Positions 1 to 9,025 are shown, numbered from the stretch's first letter. The stretch: DNA of 41,768 bases from Bacteroidales bacterium (GCA_024699055.1 JAILQG010000042.1:1-41768), one strand, 5' to 3'. The notes: a model not told the origin generated them from the sequence alone. Made by a program: numbers and translations.

Positions 1-50
1 CGGTAACGGAGCCCATTCCCGCCACAACCATCCCCGTAGAAACTGATTAA
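1..50 (+). CDS. C-terminal end of an upstream gene (partial)
   Basis: An open frame enters from the window edge (codons from base 3) and stops at TAA 48-50. The visible tail reads VTEPIPATTIPVETD. The stop lies three bases before the ATG at 54, so this gene and the S9 peptidase after it are probably co-transcribed. Fifteen residues are too few to identify a family. Confidence 0.55.
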   Translation, partial: VTEPIPATTIPVETD

Positions 51-53
51 CCA

Positions 54-1946
54 ATGAAAAAACTGTTCATTTCGGCGGCGGCTTTGCTGTCGCTGTGCAT
101 TTGCGTGCAGGCCCAGGACGTGATAGCCGTCTCCCCCGCCGTCAACCCCCAGGGAAAGATGCTCACCATGCACGACGCCCTTCGCAGCCGCAGCGTCTAC
201 CCGTCAATCAAACCTTTCTTCTGGACCGGAGAGCATGATCTTTCCGAAAAACCGGGGCCTTTCCCGCGAACTGAATGGAACCTGCCCTCCGGCGAAGCCG
301 AAGGAATAGTATACGGGCAGAGCTACTCCCGCAACGAGTTCGGCATCGAAACGGGCGTATTCCCCTCAAATTCAGGCAGTTTGCTTGCAGTCGTCAGAAA
401 GGACGAGAGCCGGGTGACCGAGTTCCCCCTGCTGGATATCAGCACCCGCACCGGCACCCTGATGCCGCTTCGTTACCCCATGAACGGCCTCACTTCCGAG
501 AAGCTCAGCCTGTGCATCTGCGACACCCTGGGCAACGTCCTCCGCAGCATCGTCCCCTCGGAATTCACTGAGGAGCGCTATCTTACCGGCATCACCTGGA
601 GCCCCGACGACAAATACATCTTCATCCAGGTACTGGACAGGGAGCAGCACAACATGGTGCTCAACATGTACCGTGTCTCCGACGCCTCGCCGGTCCGCAC
701 CATCCTGGAAGAGCACAATGACGCCTGGGTGGAACCTCTCGATCCCCTGTATTTCATTGAGGGCAGCTGCGGCGAATTCATTTACCGCACCGACAACCGC
801 GACGGCTACAGGAGCCTCTACCTTTGCGATACCCTCGGCACCATGAAGCGTCTCACCGCTGTTGATGCCGACGTCGCATACATAGCCAATGACGGCCGCT
901 ACGTCTATTACACTTCGGCCGAGGTCTCCCCCGTCGAGAATCATCTTTTCCGGATAGAGATCAAAAAGCACCGCAGCGTCGGCAAGGCCCGTTTCGGCGA
1001 TCCGCAGCGGCTCACTCCCGAGCCGGGCTGGCACACGGTGAGCATCAGCCCCGACTTCACCCGATTCCTGGACCGCTGGAGCAGCTGGAACGAACCCGGT
1101 AAGCTCGCGGTGCGCGGCACCGACGGCAAGTCCTGCGAGATCCTCTCCTCTTCGCCCGATCCACTGGCAGACTTCGCGCAGTGCGAGATGGAGTACGGCA
1201 CCGTGCCTTCCGCAGACGGGGCCTTCCTGAATTACTACCGCCTCTACAAACCCCTCGGGTTCGATCCTTCAAAGAAGTATCCGCTCATAGTATATGTATA
1301 CGGAGGCCCTCATTCACAGATGGTTACAAACTCGTGGAGAGGCAGCGTGCGCATGTGGGAGATGCTCATGGCCCAGAAGGGATACGTGGTTTACGTGCAG
1401 GACAACCGTGGCACCCAGAACCGCGGCGCGGCCTTCGAGAAGGCCATCAACCGTCACTGCGGACAGGCCGAGATGGCCGACCAGATGACCGGCATACGCA
1501 AGCTCATGGAACAGCCTTGGATCGACACGTCAAGGATAGGCGTCCATGGATGGAGCTACGGCGGTTTCATGACCATCTCGCTGATGACCAACTACCCCGA
1601 CGTGTTCAAGGTCGGAGTAGCGGGCGGTCCGGTCATAGACTGGAAATGGTATGAGGTGATGTACGGCGAAAGGTACATGGACACCCAGGCCTCGAATCCC
1701 GACGGTTTCGAACAGACCTCGCTGATCAACAAGGCGAACTGCCTGAAAGGCAAGCTTCTGATATGTCAGGGGGCCGTCGACAACACCGTGGTATGGGAAC
1801 ACAGCCTGAGTTTCGTGCAGAAGTGCATCGAGGAGAATATCCAACTGGACTACTTCCCCTACCCGATGAGCCAGCACAATGTCTTCGGAGACTGGCGCGT
1901 CCATCTCCACGACAAGATCACCGATTACTTCGACGCCTGGCTGTAG
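54..1946 (+). CDS. Secreted S9 family (DPP IV-like) peptidase
   Basis: A prolyl-oligopeptidase-fold serine peptidase of 630 residues, expected to remove dipeptides (often Xaa-Pro) from peptides in the periplasm. The N-terminus MKKLFISAAALLSLCICVQAQ is a type I signal peptide. Residues from about 80 to 380 resemble the DPP IV beta-propeller, including the RKDESRVTEFPLLD stretch matching the family's DES...YPL segment. The C-terminal alpha/beta-hydrolase carries the nucleophile Ser501 in GWSYGG, acid Asp576 in QGAVDN and His608 in SQHN. Family members are often above 700 residues, so the propeller is short. ATG at 54 is chosen because the signal peptide starts there. A bidirectional terminator follows. 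The exact cleavage preference is inferred; the family assignment is secure. Confidence 0.93.
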   Translation: MKKLFISAAALLSLCICVQAQDVIAVSPAVNPQGKMLTMHDALRSRSVYPSIKPFFWTGEHDLSEKPGPFPRTEWNLPSGEAEGIVYGQSYSRNEFGIETGVFPSNSGSLLAVVRKDESRVTEFPLLDISTRTGTLMPLRYPMNGLTSEKLSLCICDTLGNVLRSIVPSEFTEERYLTGITWSPDDKYIFIQVLDREQHNMVLNMYRVSDASPVRTILEEHNDAWVEPLDPLYFIEGSCGEFIYRTDNRDGYRSLYLCDTLGTMKRLTAVDADVAYIANDGRYVYYTSAEVSPVENHLFRIEIKKHRSVGKARFGDPQRLTPEPGWHTVSISPDFTRFLDRWSSWNEPGKLAVRGTDGKSCEILSSSPDPLADFAQCEMEYGTVPSADGAFLNYYRLYKPLGFDPSKKYPLIVYVYGGPHSQMVTNSWRGSVRMWEMLMAQKGYVVYVQDNRGTQNRGAAFEKAINRHCGQAEMADQMTGIRKLMEQPWIDTSRIGVHGWSYGGFMTISLMTNYPDVFKVGVAGGPVIDWKWYEVMYGERYMDTQASNPDGFEQTSLINKANCLKGKLLICQGAVDNTVVWEHSLSFVQKCIEENIQLDYFPYPMSQHNVFGDWRVHLHDKITDYFDAWL

Positions 1947-1960
1947 ACAAGCTATCACAT

Positions 1961-1996
1961 AAAACGAAGGCGACCGATTTGGTCGCCTTTGGTTTT
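1961..1996. terminator. Bidirectional intrinsic terminator between S9 peptidase and kbl
   Basis: A perfect 9-bp stem (AAGGCGACC / GGTCGCCTT) encloses the loop GATTT. It is flanked by AAAAC on the left and GTTTT on the right, so the stem can extend past a small bulge and each strand ends in a T-run. It lies between two convergent genes (stops at 1946 and 2012) and can serve both. Confidence 0.85.
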
Positions 1997-2011
1997 ATAA
2001 TCGAGTATCGG

Positions 2012-3202
2012 CTACTTGAGCACGCCGAGTTCCTTTCCGACCTTGATGAAGGCTGTAATGGCCTTGTCGAGCTGGGGACGGGTGTGCGCAGCCGAGAGCT
2101 GTACGCGTATGCGGTCGAGCCCCTTCGGCACCACGGGATAGGTGAAGGAGGTCACGAAGATGTTCTCCTTTGCCATGGCTTTCGCGAAGTTGCCTGCAAG
2201 GATGGGGTCATATAGCATCACGGCGCAGATGGCGCTCTGCGTGGGATGGATGTCGAAGCCTGCAGCCGTCATCTTGTCGCGGAAGTAGGCGACGTTCTCC
2301 TGCTGGCGGTCGTGCAGCTCGCTGCTTTCCTCCATCATCTTGAACATCTCGATACCAGCTGCGCAGATCATGGGCGGCAGCGAGTTGGAGAAAAGATACG
2401 GACGGCTGCGCTGGCGGAGCATGTCGATTATCTCCTTGCGGCCGGTGGTGAAGCCGCCTACCGCGCCGCCGAAGCTCTTGCCCAGGGTGCCGGTGTGGAT
2501 GTCGATGCGGCCGTAGAGATTGAACTGCTCGGCTACGCCGTGGCCGGTGGGACCGACTACACCTGCGGAATGGCTTTCATCCACCATGACGAGGGCATCG
2601 TACTTTTCCGCCAGGTCGCATATCTTGTCCATGGGGGCGACGTTGCCGTCCATGCTGAAGACGCCGTCGGTGCAGATGATACGGAAACGCTGCGCCTGGG
2701 CCTCCTTGAGCTTTTCTTCAAGGTCTGCCATGTCGGCGTTGTTGTAACGGTAACGAACGGCCTTGCAAAGCCTTACGCCGTCAATGATGGAGGCGTGGTT
2801 AAGGGCGTCGGAAATGATGGCGTCGTCTTTGGTGAGGAGTGGCTCGAACACACCGCCGTTCGCGTCGAAGCAGGCGGCATAGAGGATGGTGTCCTCGGTG
2901 TGGAAGTACTTGCTGACAGCCTTTTCGAGCTCTTCATGCAGATCGCACTTGCCGCAGATGAAGCGGACACTGCTCATACCGAAGCCGCGCTCGTCCATAG
3001 CCTTCTTGGCAGCCGCGATGAGACGCGGATTGTCGGAAAGGCCGAGATAGTTGTTGGCGCAGAAGTTGAGCGCCTTGCTGCCGTCGGCAAGGGTTATTTC
3101 GGCGCCCTGCGGAGAGCAGATGGTTCGTTCGCGTTTGTAAAGGCCCGCCTCCTCGATGGACTTGAGTTCATTCTGGAGATATTCTTTGAATTTACCGTAC
3201 AT
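2012..3202 (-). CDS. kbl: Glycine C-acetyltransferase (2-amino-3-ketobutyrate CoA ligase)
   Basis: PLP enzyme of the alpha-oxoamine synthase family, 396 residues, close to E. coli Kbl in length. It cleaves 2-amino-3-ketobutyrate with CoA to glycine and acetyl-CoA, the second step of threonine breakdown in the cytosol. The PLP lysine is Lys242 in HTGTLGKSFGG, and the cofactor-binding DESHSAG (209-215) precedes it. The N-terminal LNFCANNYLGLS (45-56) is the family's substrate-side motif. The neighbour transcribed the other way, tdh, makes its substrate, which separates this gene from the related biotin (BioF) and sphingolipid (Spt) enzymes. The two genes share a symmetric promoter region at 3222-3253. 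Confidence 0.95.
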   Translation of the reverse strand: MYGKFKEYLQNELKSIEEAGLYKRERTICSPQGAEITLADGSKALNFCANNYLGLSDNPRLIAAAKKAMDERGFGMSSVRFICGKCDLHEELEKAVSKYFHTEDTILYAACFDANGGVFEPLLTKDDAIISDALNHASIIDGVRLCKAVRYRYNNADMADLEEKLKEAQAQRFRIICTDGVFSMDGNVAPMDKICDLAEKYDALVMVDESHSAGVVGPTGHGVAEQFNLYGRIDIHTGTLGKSFGGAVGGFTTGRKEIIDMLRQRSRPYLFSNSLPPMICAAGIEMFKMMEESSELHDRQQENVAYFRDKMTAAGFDIHPTQSAICAVMLYDPILAGNFAKAMAKENIFVTSFTYPVVPKGLDRIRVQLSAAHTRPQLDKAITAFIKVGKELGVLK

Positions 3203-3221
3203 TTTGAGAATTAGTTTTAGT

Positions 3222-3253
3222 TTTGTTACAAATTTAGTAAATTTGTGGACAAA
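3222..3253. promoter_or_regulatory. Palindromic divergent promoter of kbl and tdh
   Basis: Bases 3229-3245 read CAAATTTAGTAAATTTG, a perfect inverted repeat around one central base. Each arm is a consensus Bacteroidetes -7 box: TAAATTTG at 3238-3245 on the plus strand (tdh) and at 3229-3236 on the minus strand (kbl). The symmetry extends outward: TTTGTTACAAA (3222-3232) on the left mirrors TTTGTGGACAAA (3242-3253) on the right with one extra base. Predicted starts lie only about 25-30 bp apart, so the two polymerases should exclude each other, and the outer repeats could also be an operator. No good -33 element at the usual spacing is seen on either side. Confidence 0.7.
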
Positions 3254-3305
3254 TTAACACTATAACTGAGAATAACCAGACTTTCCAAATCATTTTGTCA
3301 GTGAA

Positions 3306-4262
3306 ATGAAAAACGTACTTGTAATCGGCTCCACGGGGCAGATTGGCTCCGAGCTTACAATGAAACTCAGGAATACGTATGACGGCTCCATTGTGGCCGG
3401 ATACATTCCCGGTGCAGAACCTAAAGGCGAACTTCTGGAAAGCGGTCCGGCGGAGATAGTCAACGTGCTGGACGGCAAGCAGATAGCCGAAGTGGTCAAG
3501 AAGTACAGGATCGACACTATATACAACCTTGCCGCCCTCCTTTCAGCCGTCGCCGAGAGGAAACCCCTGATGGCCTGGGACATAGGCCTGAACGGCCTGC
3601 TCAATGTGCTGGAAGTCGCACGCGAAAACGGCTGCGCCGTGTTCACCCCGAGCTCTATCGGCAGCTTCGGCCCCAGCACTCCTCGCGACAATACCCCCCA
3701 GGATACTATCCAGAGACCTACCAGCATGTACGGAGTAACCAAGGTGGCCACCGAGCTCCTGTCCGACTATTATTTCCATAAATTCGGTGTAGATACCCGC
3801 TCGGTGCGTTTCCCGGGCATAATCTCCTACACTACCCTTCCGGGCGGCGGCACCACCGACTATGCAGTTGAGATCTATTACGCTGCCGTCAAGGGTGAAG
3901 AATTCGTCTGCCCCATTGCAAAGGGAACGTTCATGGACATGATGTACATGCCTGACGCCCTCAAGGCTGCGGTCGATATCATGGAGGCCGATCCTTCCAG
4001 GCTGGTCCACCGCAACTCGTTCAACATAGCCAGCATGAGTTTTGCGCCCGAGCACGTCTACGCCGAGATCTGCAAGACCTATCCCGATTTCAAGATGCGC
4101 TATGAAGTGGATCCCGTACGTCAGGCGATAGCCGACAGCTGGCCCGACAAGATGGACGACAGCTGCGCCCGCAGGGAATGGGGATGGACGCCGCACTACG
4201 GTCTCGCAGGCATGTCGGCCGACATGATCAAGAACCTCAAAATCAAACTGGGAGTCGAATAA
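3306..4262 (+). CDS. tdh: L-threonine 3-dehydrogenase, SDR (epimerase-like) type
   Basis: An extended short-chain dehydrogenase of 318 residues. It oxidises L-threonine with NAD+ to 2-amino-3-ketobutyrate, the substrate of the divergent kbl product. The Rossmann motif is GSTGQIG (8-14). The catalytic pair is Tyr142 and Lys146 in MYGVTKVATELL, preceded by TPSSIGSFGP (114-123), typical of the UDP-galactose-epimerase-like threonine dehydrogenases of Bacteroidetes, other bacteria and trypanosomes. It is not the zinc MDR-type Tdh of E. coli. The ATG at 3306 gives a complete nucleotide-binding start. A sugar-nucleotide epimerase role is less likely given the kbl neighbour. Confidence 0.92.
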   Translation: MKNVLVIGSTGQIGSELTMKLRNTYDGSIVAGYIPGAEPKGELLESGPAEIVNVLDGKQIAEVVKKYRIDTIYNLAALLSAVAERKPLMAWDIGLNGLLNVLEVARENGCAVFTPSSIGSFGPSTPRDNTPQDTIQRPTSMYGVTKVATELLSDYYFHKFGVDTRSVRFPGIISYTTLPGGGTTDYAVEIYYAAVKGEEFVCPIAKGTFMDMMYMPDALKAAVDIMEADPSRLVHRNSFNIASMSFAPEHVYAEICKTYPDFKMRYEVDPVRQAIADSWPDKMDDSCARREWGWTPHYGLAGMSADMIKNLKIKLGVE

Positions 4263-4268
4263 TACTAC

Positions 4269-5336
4269 CTAAGCCGCTTCGAGGCGCTGCTGAGCATATT
4301 CGACGGTAAGACGGAAAGTCTTGCTGCGGCGGGATGGCGCCTCGAACATTGCGTCGGTCATTATCTGCTCGCAGATGGACCTTAGGCCGCGAGCGCCGAG
4401 CTTCTTCTCCAGGGCCGTGTCGACGATAAGGTCGTAGACTCCGTCCTCGACGTCCAGCTTTATGCCATCCAGCTCGAACAGCTTCTCATACTGCTTCATT
4501 ATGGCGTTCTTCGGTTCCAGAAGGATGCGCTTGAGGGCGTCCCTGTCAAGTTCGTCAAGATAGGTGACGACGGGGAGACGCCCGACGATTTCGGGAATCA
4601 GGCCGTATTTCTTGAGGTCCTGCGACTCGACGTACTGAAGCAGGTCGTCCTTGTCTATATTCTGCCTTTCCGCCGCTCCGAAACCTATCACACTGGTATT
4701 GAGGCGGGTGGCGATGCTGCGCTCTATCCCCTCGAAGGAGCCCCCGCAGATGAACAGTATGTTCTGGGTGTTCACCTGGATGAACTGCTGCTCCGGGTGC
4801 TTGCGTCCGCCATAAGGGGGCACATTGATGACGGAACCCTCGAGAAGCTTGAGCAGGGCCTGCTGAACCCCCTCGCCCGACACGTCGCGGGTGATGGAAG
4901 GATTGTCGCTCTTGCGGGCGATCTTGTCGATCTCGTCAATGAAGACGATTCCCAGCTCGGCGCGTGCAGGATCGTAGTCAGTCTCCTGGAGCAGACGAGA
5001 GAGAATGCTCTCGACATCCTCGCCGACATAGCCGGCCTGAGTGAGCACGGTGGCGTCCACGATTGTGAACGGCACATAGAGCATCTTGGCTATAGTCTTG
5101 GCCAGCAGGGTTTTACCCGTACCGGTAGGACCGACGAGGAGGATATTGCTCTTCTCGAGCTCAACACCGTCGGAGGTTTCCTGGAGCACGTTGTTGATGA
5201 TGCGCTTGTAGTGGTTGTAGACCGCTACGGAGAGAATCTTCTTCGCCCTGTCCTGGCCGATCACATACTGGTCGAGGAAGGCCTTTATCTGCTTCGGTTT
5301 CGGGACGTTCAGGACTTCCGAGGATTTATTTTCCAT
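4269..5336 (-). CDS. clpX: ClpX ATPase subunit lacking the zinc-binding domain
   Basis: AAA+ unfoldase of 355 residues that feeds substrates to ClpP. Visible elements are Walker A GPTGTGKT (69-76), pore-1 loop GYVG (102-105), Walker B IVFIDEID (130-137), RKH loop (178-180), ClpP-docking loop IGF (217-219) and a C-terminal GARGLRS sensor-2 region. The protein starts directly with [20 protein letters not shown], where the usual linker into the AAA+ module begins. The roughly 55-residue four-cysteine zinc-binding domain is absent. In the same frame a stop codon lies at 5352-5354, only 15 bases above the ATG, so no longer start is available. The gene overlaps the end of clpP by 11 bases. ATPase and ClpP binding should be intact; adaptor binding should not. 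Confidence 0.95.
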   Translation of the reverse strand: MENKSSEVLNVPKPKQIKAFLDQYVIGQDRAKKILSVAVYNHYKRIINNVLQETSDGVELEKSNILLVGPTGTGKTLLAKTIAKMLYVPFTIVDATVLTQAGYVGEDVESILSRLLQETDYDPARAELGIVFIDEIDKIARKSDNPSITRDVSGEGVQQALLKLLEGSVINVPPYGGRKHPEQQFIQVNTQNILFICGGSFEGIERSIATRLNTSVIGFGAAERQNIDKDDLLQYVESQDLKKYGLIPEIVGRLPVVTYLDELDRDALKRILLEPKNAIMKQYEKLFELDGIKLDVEDGVYDLIVDTALEKKLGARGLRSICEQIMTDAMFEAPSRRSKTFRLTVEYAQQRLEAA

Positions 5337-5985
5337 CTTTGACGCGTTTTTTCAGGATGCTGTCTACCATGCCGTATTCGACAGCTTCGGCGGCGGTCAT
5401 CCAGTAGTCCCTGTCGGCGTCCTTGAACACCTTTTTGAACGGCTGGCCGCTGTGGGCCGAAATGATTTCGTAAAGCTCGGTGCGGTACTTCTCAATCTCC
5501 TTTGCCGCAATGAGGATATCGGACGCCTGTCCTTTGGCACCGCCCAGCGGCTGATGGATCAGCACCCTGGAATGCGGAAGGGCGTGACGCTTGCCCTTTT
5601 CGCCGGCGCACAGGAGCACGCTGCCCATGGAGGCCGCGATGCCGGTGCAGATGGTGGACACCGCCGGCTCGATGAGCTGCATGGTGTCGTAAATGCCGAG
5701 ACCGGCCGAAACGCTGCCGCCCGGAGTGTTGATATAAAGCGAGATATCCGCCTTGTCGGAGGATGCGAGATAGAGCAGCTGCGCCTGTACTATATTGGCC
5801 ACATCATCGTCGATGGGAGCCCCCAGGAAGATGATGCGGTCCATCATGAGCCTGCTGAACACGTCCATCCCGAGCACGTTGAGCTTACGCTCCTCGATGA
5901 TCGTAGGATTGACATAATCGGCATAGCGGCGGAGGCTGTTGGAGTTAACCCCGGCCGATGCGGCGAATTTTTCGAAATCTGTCAT
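5326..5985 (-). CDS. clpP: ATP-dependent Clp protease proteolytic subunit
   Basis: Serine peptidase of 219 residues forming the tetradecameric ClpP chamber. The triad is visible as Ser119 in AASMGS, His144 in LIHQPLGG and Asp193 in DRDYWM. The N-terminus up to about residue 25 is longer than in E. coli and resembles the leader seen in Bacteroides ClpP; it may be removed by self-processing. The gene sits three bases after the trigger factor stop and overlaps clpX by 11 bases, so the three are translated from one message. All catalytic residues are present and I see nothing broken. Confidence 0.96.
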   Translation of the reverse strand: MTDFEKFAASAGVNSNSLRRYADYVNPTIIEERKLNVLGMDVFSRLMMDRIIFLGAPIDDDVANIVQAQLLYLASSDKADISLYINTPGGSVSAGLGIYDTMQLIEPAVSTICTGIAASMGSVLLCAGEKGKRHALPHSRVLIHQPLGGAKGQASDILIAAKEIEKYRTELYEIISAHSGQPFKKVFKDADRDYWMTAAEAVEYGMVDSILKKRVKDGK

Positions 5986-5988
5986 GGA

Positions 5989-6978
5989 CTACTTGAGTTC
6001 GCGGAATTTCTCCGAGCTGATCTTCTTGGGAGCAAAGGTGACGAGTTCCCTGAGTTTTTCCATCACCTTCCTGTCCTCCACCTGTTCGGCGAGACGGTCG
6101 ATCTGGCTGCGGTCTTCCAGCATCTGCTTTACGCTGCCTGCGATGATGTCCTCGGGGACGTTGCCCATGCCGTACATCGCGTACTGATAGGTTATGTATG
6201 CTTTTGCGGCTTCTTCAAGGTCGGCTTTCTCTATCTTGAAACCGAAGCTCTTCATGAATTCGCTGCGGACGAGCTGCCAGCGGAAATCCGCAAGGAAGCC
6301 GGGGAATTCCTTTTCGAGGTCTTCGGGTTTGACCTTCTCGTTGGTGGCCTGGAGCCAGCGCTTGAGGAAAGCCTCGGGGAGTTTCACATCGGCCTTTTCC
6401 ACGAAATACTTGCGGATGTCGGCACCGAGCCTCCAGTCGGATTCGTTCTTGTATTCGGATTTAAGGCGCTCGGAGACTTCCTTCTCGACGTCCTCGTCGC
6501 TCTTTTCCTCCTTCTTCTCGGCGTAGTACTTCTTGAGGTTCTCCACCATTTCCTTCTTCTCCTTGGCGGATACGGTAATGTTGTACTGGGGAATCTCGTC
6601 TTCCTTACCGGCGCTTACCTTGATTTCGGGATAAACGGCGATATCGAAGATGAAGGTGAAATCGTTGCCGTCTTTCCATTCGACTTCGGGCTGCTTTTCA
6701 CTGCCGAGGGGCTCACCAAGGACATGCAGCTTCTCGGCCTCGATAAAGTCTTCCAAGCCCTTGGAAATAACCTGGTTGACCGATTCTACAAGAGCCTGCT
6801 CGCCGTAGATGCGACGGATCATGCCCTCGGGCACCATTCCCTTGCGGAAGCCCTTGAGATCGGCCGTGCGCCTGCGCTCGGCGAGTTTCTTGCGTTCAAT
6901 CTCCGAATAATCGTCCTTCTCCACAGTGAGCGTGAGCTCGAGGTTCAGGTCATCAATCTTTTTCTTTTTTGTCTTCAT
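5989..6978 (-). CDS. tig: Trigger factor without PPIase domain
   Basis: Ribosome-bound chaperone for nascent chains, 329 residues against about 430-450 in most bacteria. The N-terminal ribosome-binding domain is intact with GFRKGMVP at 43-50. It continues to the family's DFTF...VYPEI segment (about 106-119). After the helix at about 138-155 (EKKEMVENLKKYYAE) the sequence passes at once into a charged helix matching the C-terminal chaperone domain, including DVKLPEAFLKRWL (about 197-209). The roughly 100-residue FKBP-type prolyl isomerase domain that normally lies between is missing. The frame is continuous, so this is a clean domain loss and not a frameshift. The gene precedes clpP-clpX, the classic order. 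Chaperone function is expected to persist; isomerase activity is not. Confidence 0.88.
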   Translation of the reverse strand: MKTKKKKIDDLNLELTLTVEKDDYSEIERKKLAERRRTADLKGFRKGMVPEGMIRRIYGEQALVESVNQVISKGLEDFIEAEKLHVLGEPLGSEKQPEVEWKDGNDFTFIFDIAVYPEIKVSAGKEDEIPQYNITVSAKEKKEMVENLKKYYAEKKEEKSDEDVEKEVSERLKSEYKNESDWRLGADIRKYFVEKADVKLPEAFLKRWLQATNEKVKPEDLEKEFPGFLADFRWQLVRSEFMKSFGFKIEKADLEEAAKAYITYQYAMYGMGNVPEDIIAGSVKQMLEDRSQIDRLAEQVEDRKVMEKLRELVTFAPKKISSEKFRELK

Positions 6979-6991
6979 TCTATCTTAGTTT

Positions 6992-9025
6992 TTATTTCTT
7001 TCTGTTCGGGTATGCAATGCGTTCGTGATACATCTGCGAAAGGTAGTTTTTAAGCACTTCTTTTATCTTTCCCATATCCTTGATGGTAATCTCGGCGTTG
7101 TCGAACTGTCCGTCCTCGGCCTTCCCTGCCACTATCCTGTCCACGAATTCTTCGAAGGCCTTGGGAGAATACTCCTTGAGGGTGCGCGAGGCCGCCTCGA
7201 TGCTGTCGCAGAGCATGAGGATCACCTGTTCGCGAGTACGCGGGCGCGGGCCGGGGTACTGGAACTCCGAGGCATTTGCGGGATCGCCGCCGTCATTGAG
7301 GTACTGCGTATAGAAATAGCCTGTATGGGCGGTTCCCTGGTGAGTCCTGATGAAATCCACGATCACCCCGGGAAGGTGGTGCTTCTCGGCGATTTCCACA
7401 CCGTCCTGGACGTGCCTGATGACATCCTGCGCGCTCTGGAGCGGGGAAAGGCCGGCATGATACCTGGGTGCGGAATCCTTCACAAGCGACTCGTTTTCAA
7501 CGAAACAGAGCGGATTGCGAATCTTGCCTATGTCGTGATAGAGGGCCCCGACGCGCACGAGCTGCACATCCGCACCTATGGCGCGGGCGCAGGCATCCGT
7601 CATGTTCATGACCTGGAGCGAATGCTGGAAAGTGCCGGGTGCCTTGGCCTCGAGTTCCTGGAGCACCACGTTGGAAGTGTCGGCGAGTTCGGAGAGCCTG
7701 AATGGCGACACGAGGTTGAAGATGCGCTCGAACAGGTATGTAAGCGGATAGCCGGCTACCGGCAGCATGGCGGCGGCGAACAGGTATACCGATATGCGGA
7801 GCATTCCCCCGCCGGTGACGTCCGTCAGGCGGAAGCCCATGTACACCAGCATCATCACCGCGTAGACGATGAGCGCGTTAGCAAACTGTAGCCAGCCCTT
7901 GTTGAAATGGCGGAAGGTGTAAATCGATACGATGCCCGCGACGAGGAATATCCCGAATACGACCACAGCCGACTCGGAATAAAGCAGCAGCGGCAGCAGC
8001 GCCACGGTATAGACCATATAGATCAGCTCGTCTTCAAAGAAGGGCTCGAGCAGCAGCACGCAGAGCGTGAACGGCACCAGGTAGATCAGGCCGCTCTCCA
8101 CCCGCGGGACGATTATGGCCGCTAGCATGGTGAGGGTCACGATGAGCACCAGATAGAGATAGGCGCTCCTCCTCTTGAACAGGCCGCGGTCCGAGAACAG
8201 GATGGCCAGGAAAAGCAGGACTACAAGCGCCAGGGCGAGTATGATATTGCCTATCCAATACAGGAATTCAGGGCCCGTGGAGCCCATGTTGTTCTCGTAT
8301 TCCTTCTTGTATGAGTCGAGCATCTGCTCGATCTCGGGAGTTACTATCTCCCCGCGGGAAACGATAAGCTGCCCTGCGCTGACGAAACCGACGGTAGGAG
8401 ATACCGTCTTGGAGGCTTCGGCCTGAACCAGTTCGCTGATCTGGCGGTCGTAAATGAGATTCGGGGTGATGAAATCGTAGACTCCGTTGCTGCGGAGCAG
8501 GGAATCGACATTCACCCCGGGGTTGTCGTTCGAAACCGCCGCAAGGAGGGCAAGGCGTGCATCCGACAGCCGGTACACCTCGGTGGCCGGGCGCGAATTA
8601 GCGCGCTTTCCCCTTTGCACGTAGATAATTTCGGAAGCGTCCGCCCCTTCGACCGAAACTACTCCGTCGTCCCCTACCACGCCCTTCTCGAAAATGTCGT
8701 TCATGGCGGAAACGATGGAACTGCGCAGGCCCTCCGAACCGGGCAGGTCAAGCCCTTCCACTGCCCGCAGGTTCTTGTTTTCTATCTCTGCGGAATAGCG
8801 GTAATAAGGAATGGTGGGCGTGGAACGTCCGGCCAGCTCATCAAGGATTTCCCCGTCCGTCTTGAGGATAGGGAAATCGAAGGGAGCGATAAGTGTTTCG
8901 TATTTCCAGGGCTGGCCCCGGCGGTAATCGTAGCTCAGCTTGGCGTTACGGGGCATGACCAGCACCAGCAGCACGAACAGGGCTGCAAGCGGCAGGACAA
9001 TCTGGAATATCTTGTTGCGTGTCAT
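6992..9025 (-). CDS. pgpH: 7TM-HD c-di-AMP phosphodiesterase, PgpH-like
   Basis: Integral membrane phosphodiesterase of 677 residues expected to hydrolyse cyclic di-AMP. Order of parts: an N-terminal membrane helix (about 5-23), an external segment (about 25-255, the 7TMR-HDED region), about seven hydrophobic helices (about 258-450), and a cytosolic HDIG domain. Metal ligands visible are His468 in TFQHSLQ and His497-Asp498 in LYHDIGK. This matches the PgpH architecture of Bacillus and Listeria. ATG at 9025 overlaps the stop of the preceding oxoamine synthase gene by four bases. Trigger factor follows 13 bases after its stop. Cyclic di-AMP is known to control potassium uptake in several bacteria, and a TrkH-type transporter lies elsewhere in this window. 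That link is inference. Confidence 0.88.
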   Translation of the reverse strand: MTRNKIFQIVLPLAALFVLLVLVMPRNAKLSYDYRRGQPWKYETLIAPFDFPILKTDGEILDELAGRSTPTIPYYRYSAEIENKNLRAVEGLDLPGSEGLRSSIVSAMNDIFEKGVVGDDGVVSVEGADASEIIYVQRGKRANSRPATEVYRLSDARLALLAAVSNDNPGVNVDSLLRSNGVYDFITPNLIYDRQISELVQAEASKTVSPTVGFVSAGQLIVSRGEIVTPEIEQMLDSYKKEYENNMGSTGPEFLYWIGNIILALALVVLLFLAILFSDRGLFKRRSAYLYLVLIVTLTMLAAIIVPRVESGLIYLVPFTLCVLLLEPFFEDELIYMVYTVALLPLLLYSESAVVVFGIFLVAGIVSIYTFRHFNKGWLQFANALIVYAVMMLVYMGFRLTDVTGGGMLRISVYLFAAAMLPVAGYPLTYLFERIFNLVSPFRLSELADTSNVVLQELEAKAPGTFQHSLQVMNMTDACARAIGADVQLVRVGALYHDIGKIRNPLCFVENESLVKDSAPRYHAGLSPLQSAQDVIRHVQDGVEIAEKHHLPGVIVDFIRTHQGTAHTGYFYTQYLNDGGDPANASEFQYPGPRPRTREQVILMLCDSIEAASRTLKEYSPKAFEEFVDRIVAGKAEDGQFDNAEITIKDMGKIKEVLKNYLSQMYHERIAYPNRKK

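Noticed and set aside
5452..7053. Plus-strand open frame of 533 codons opposite clpP, tig and the end of pgpH
   Set aside because: Antisense shadow of well-supported genes; its composition mirrors the opposite strand and shows no recognisable fold.
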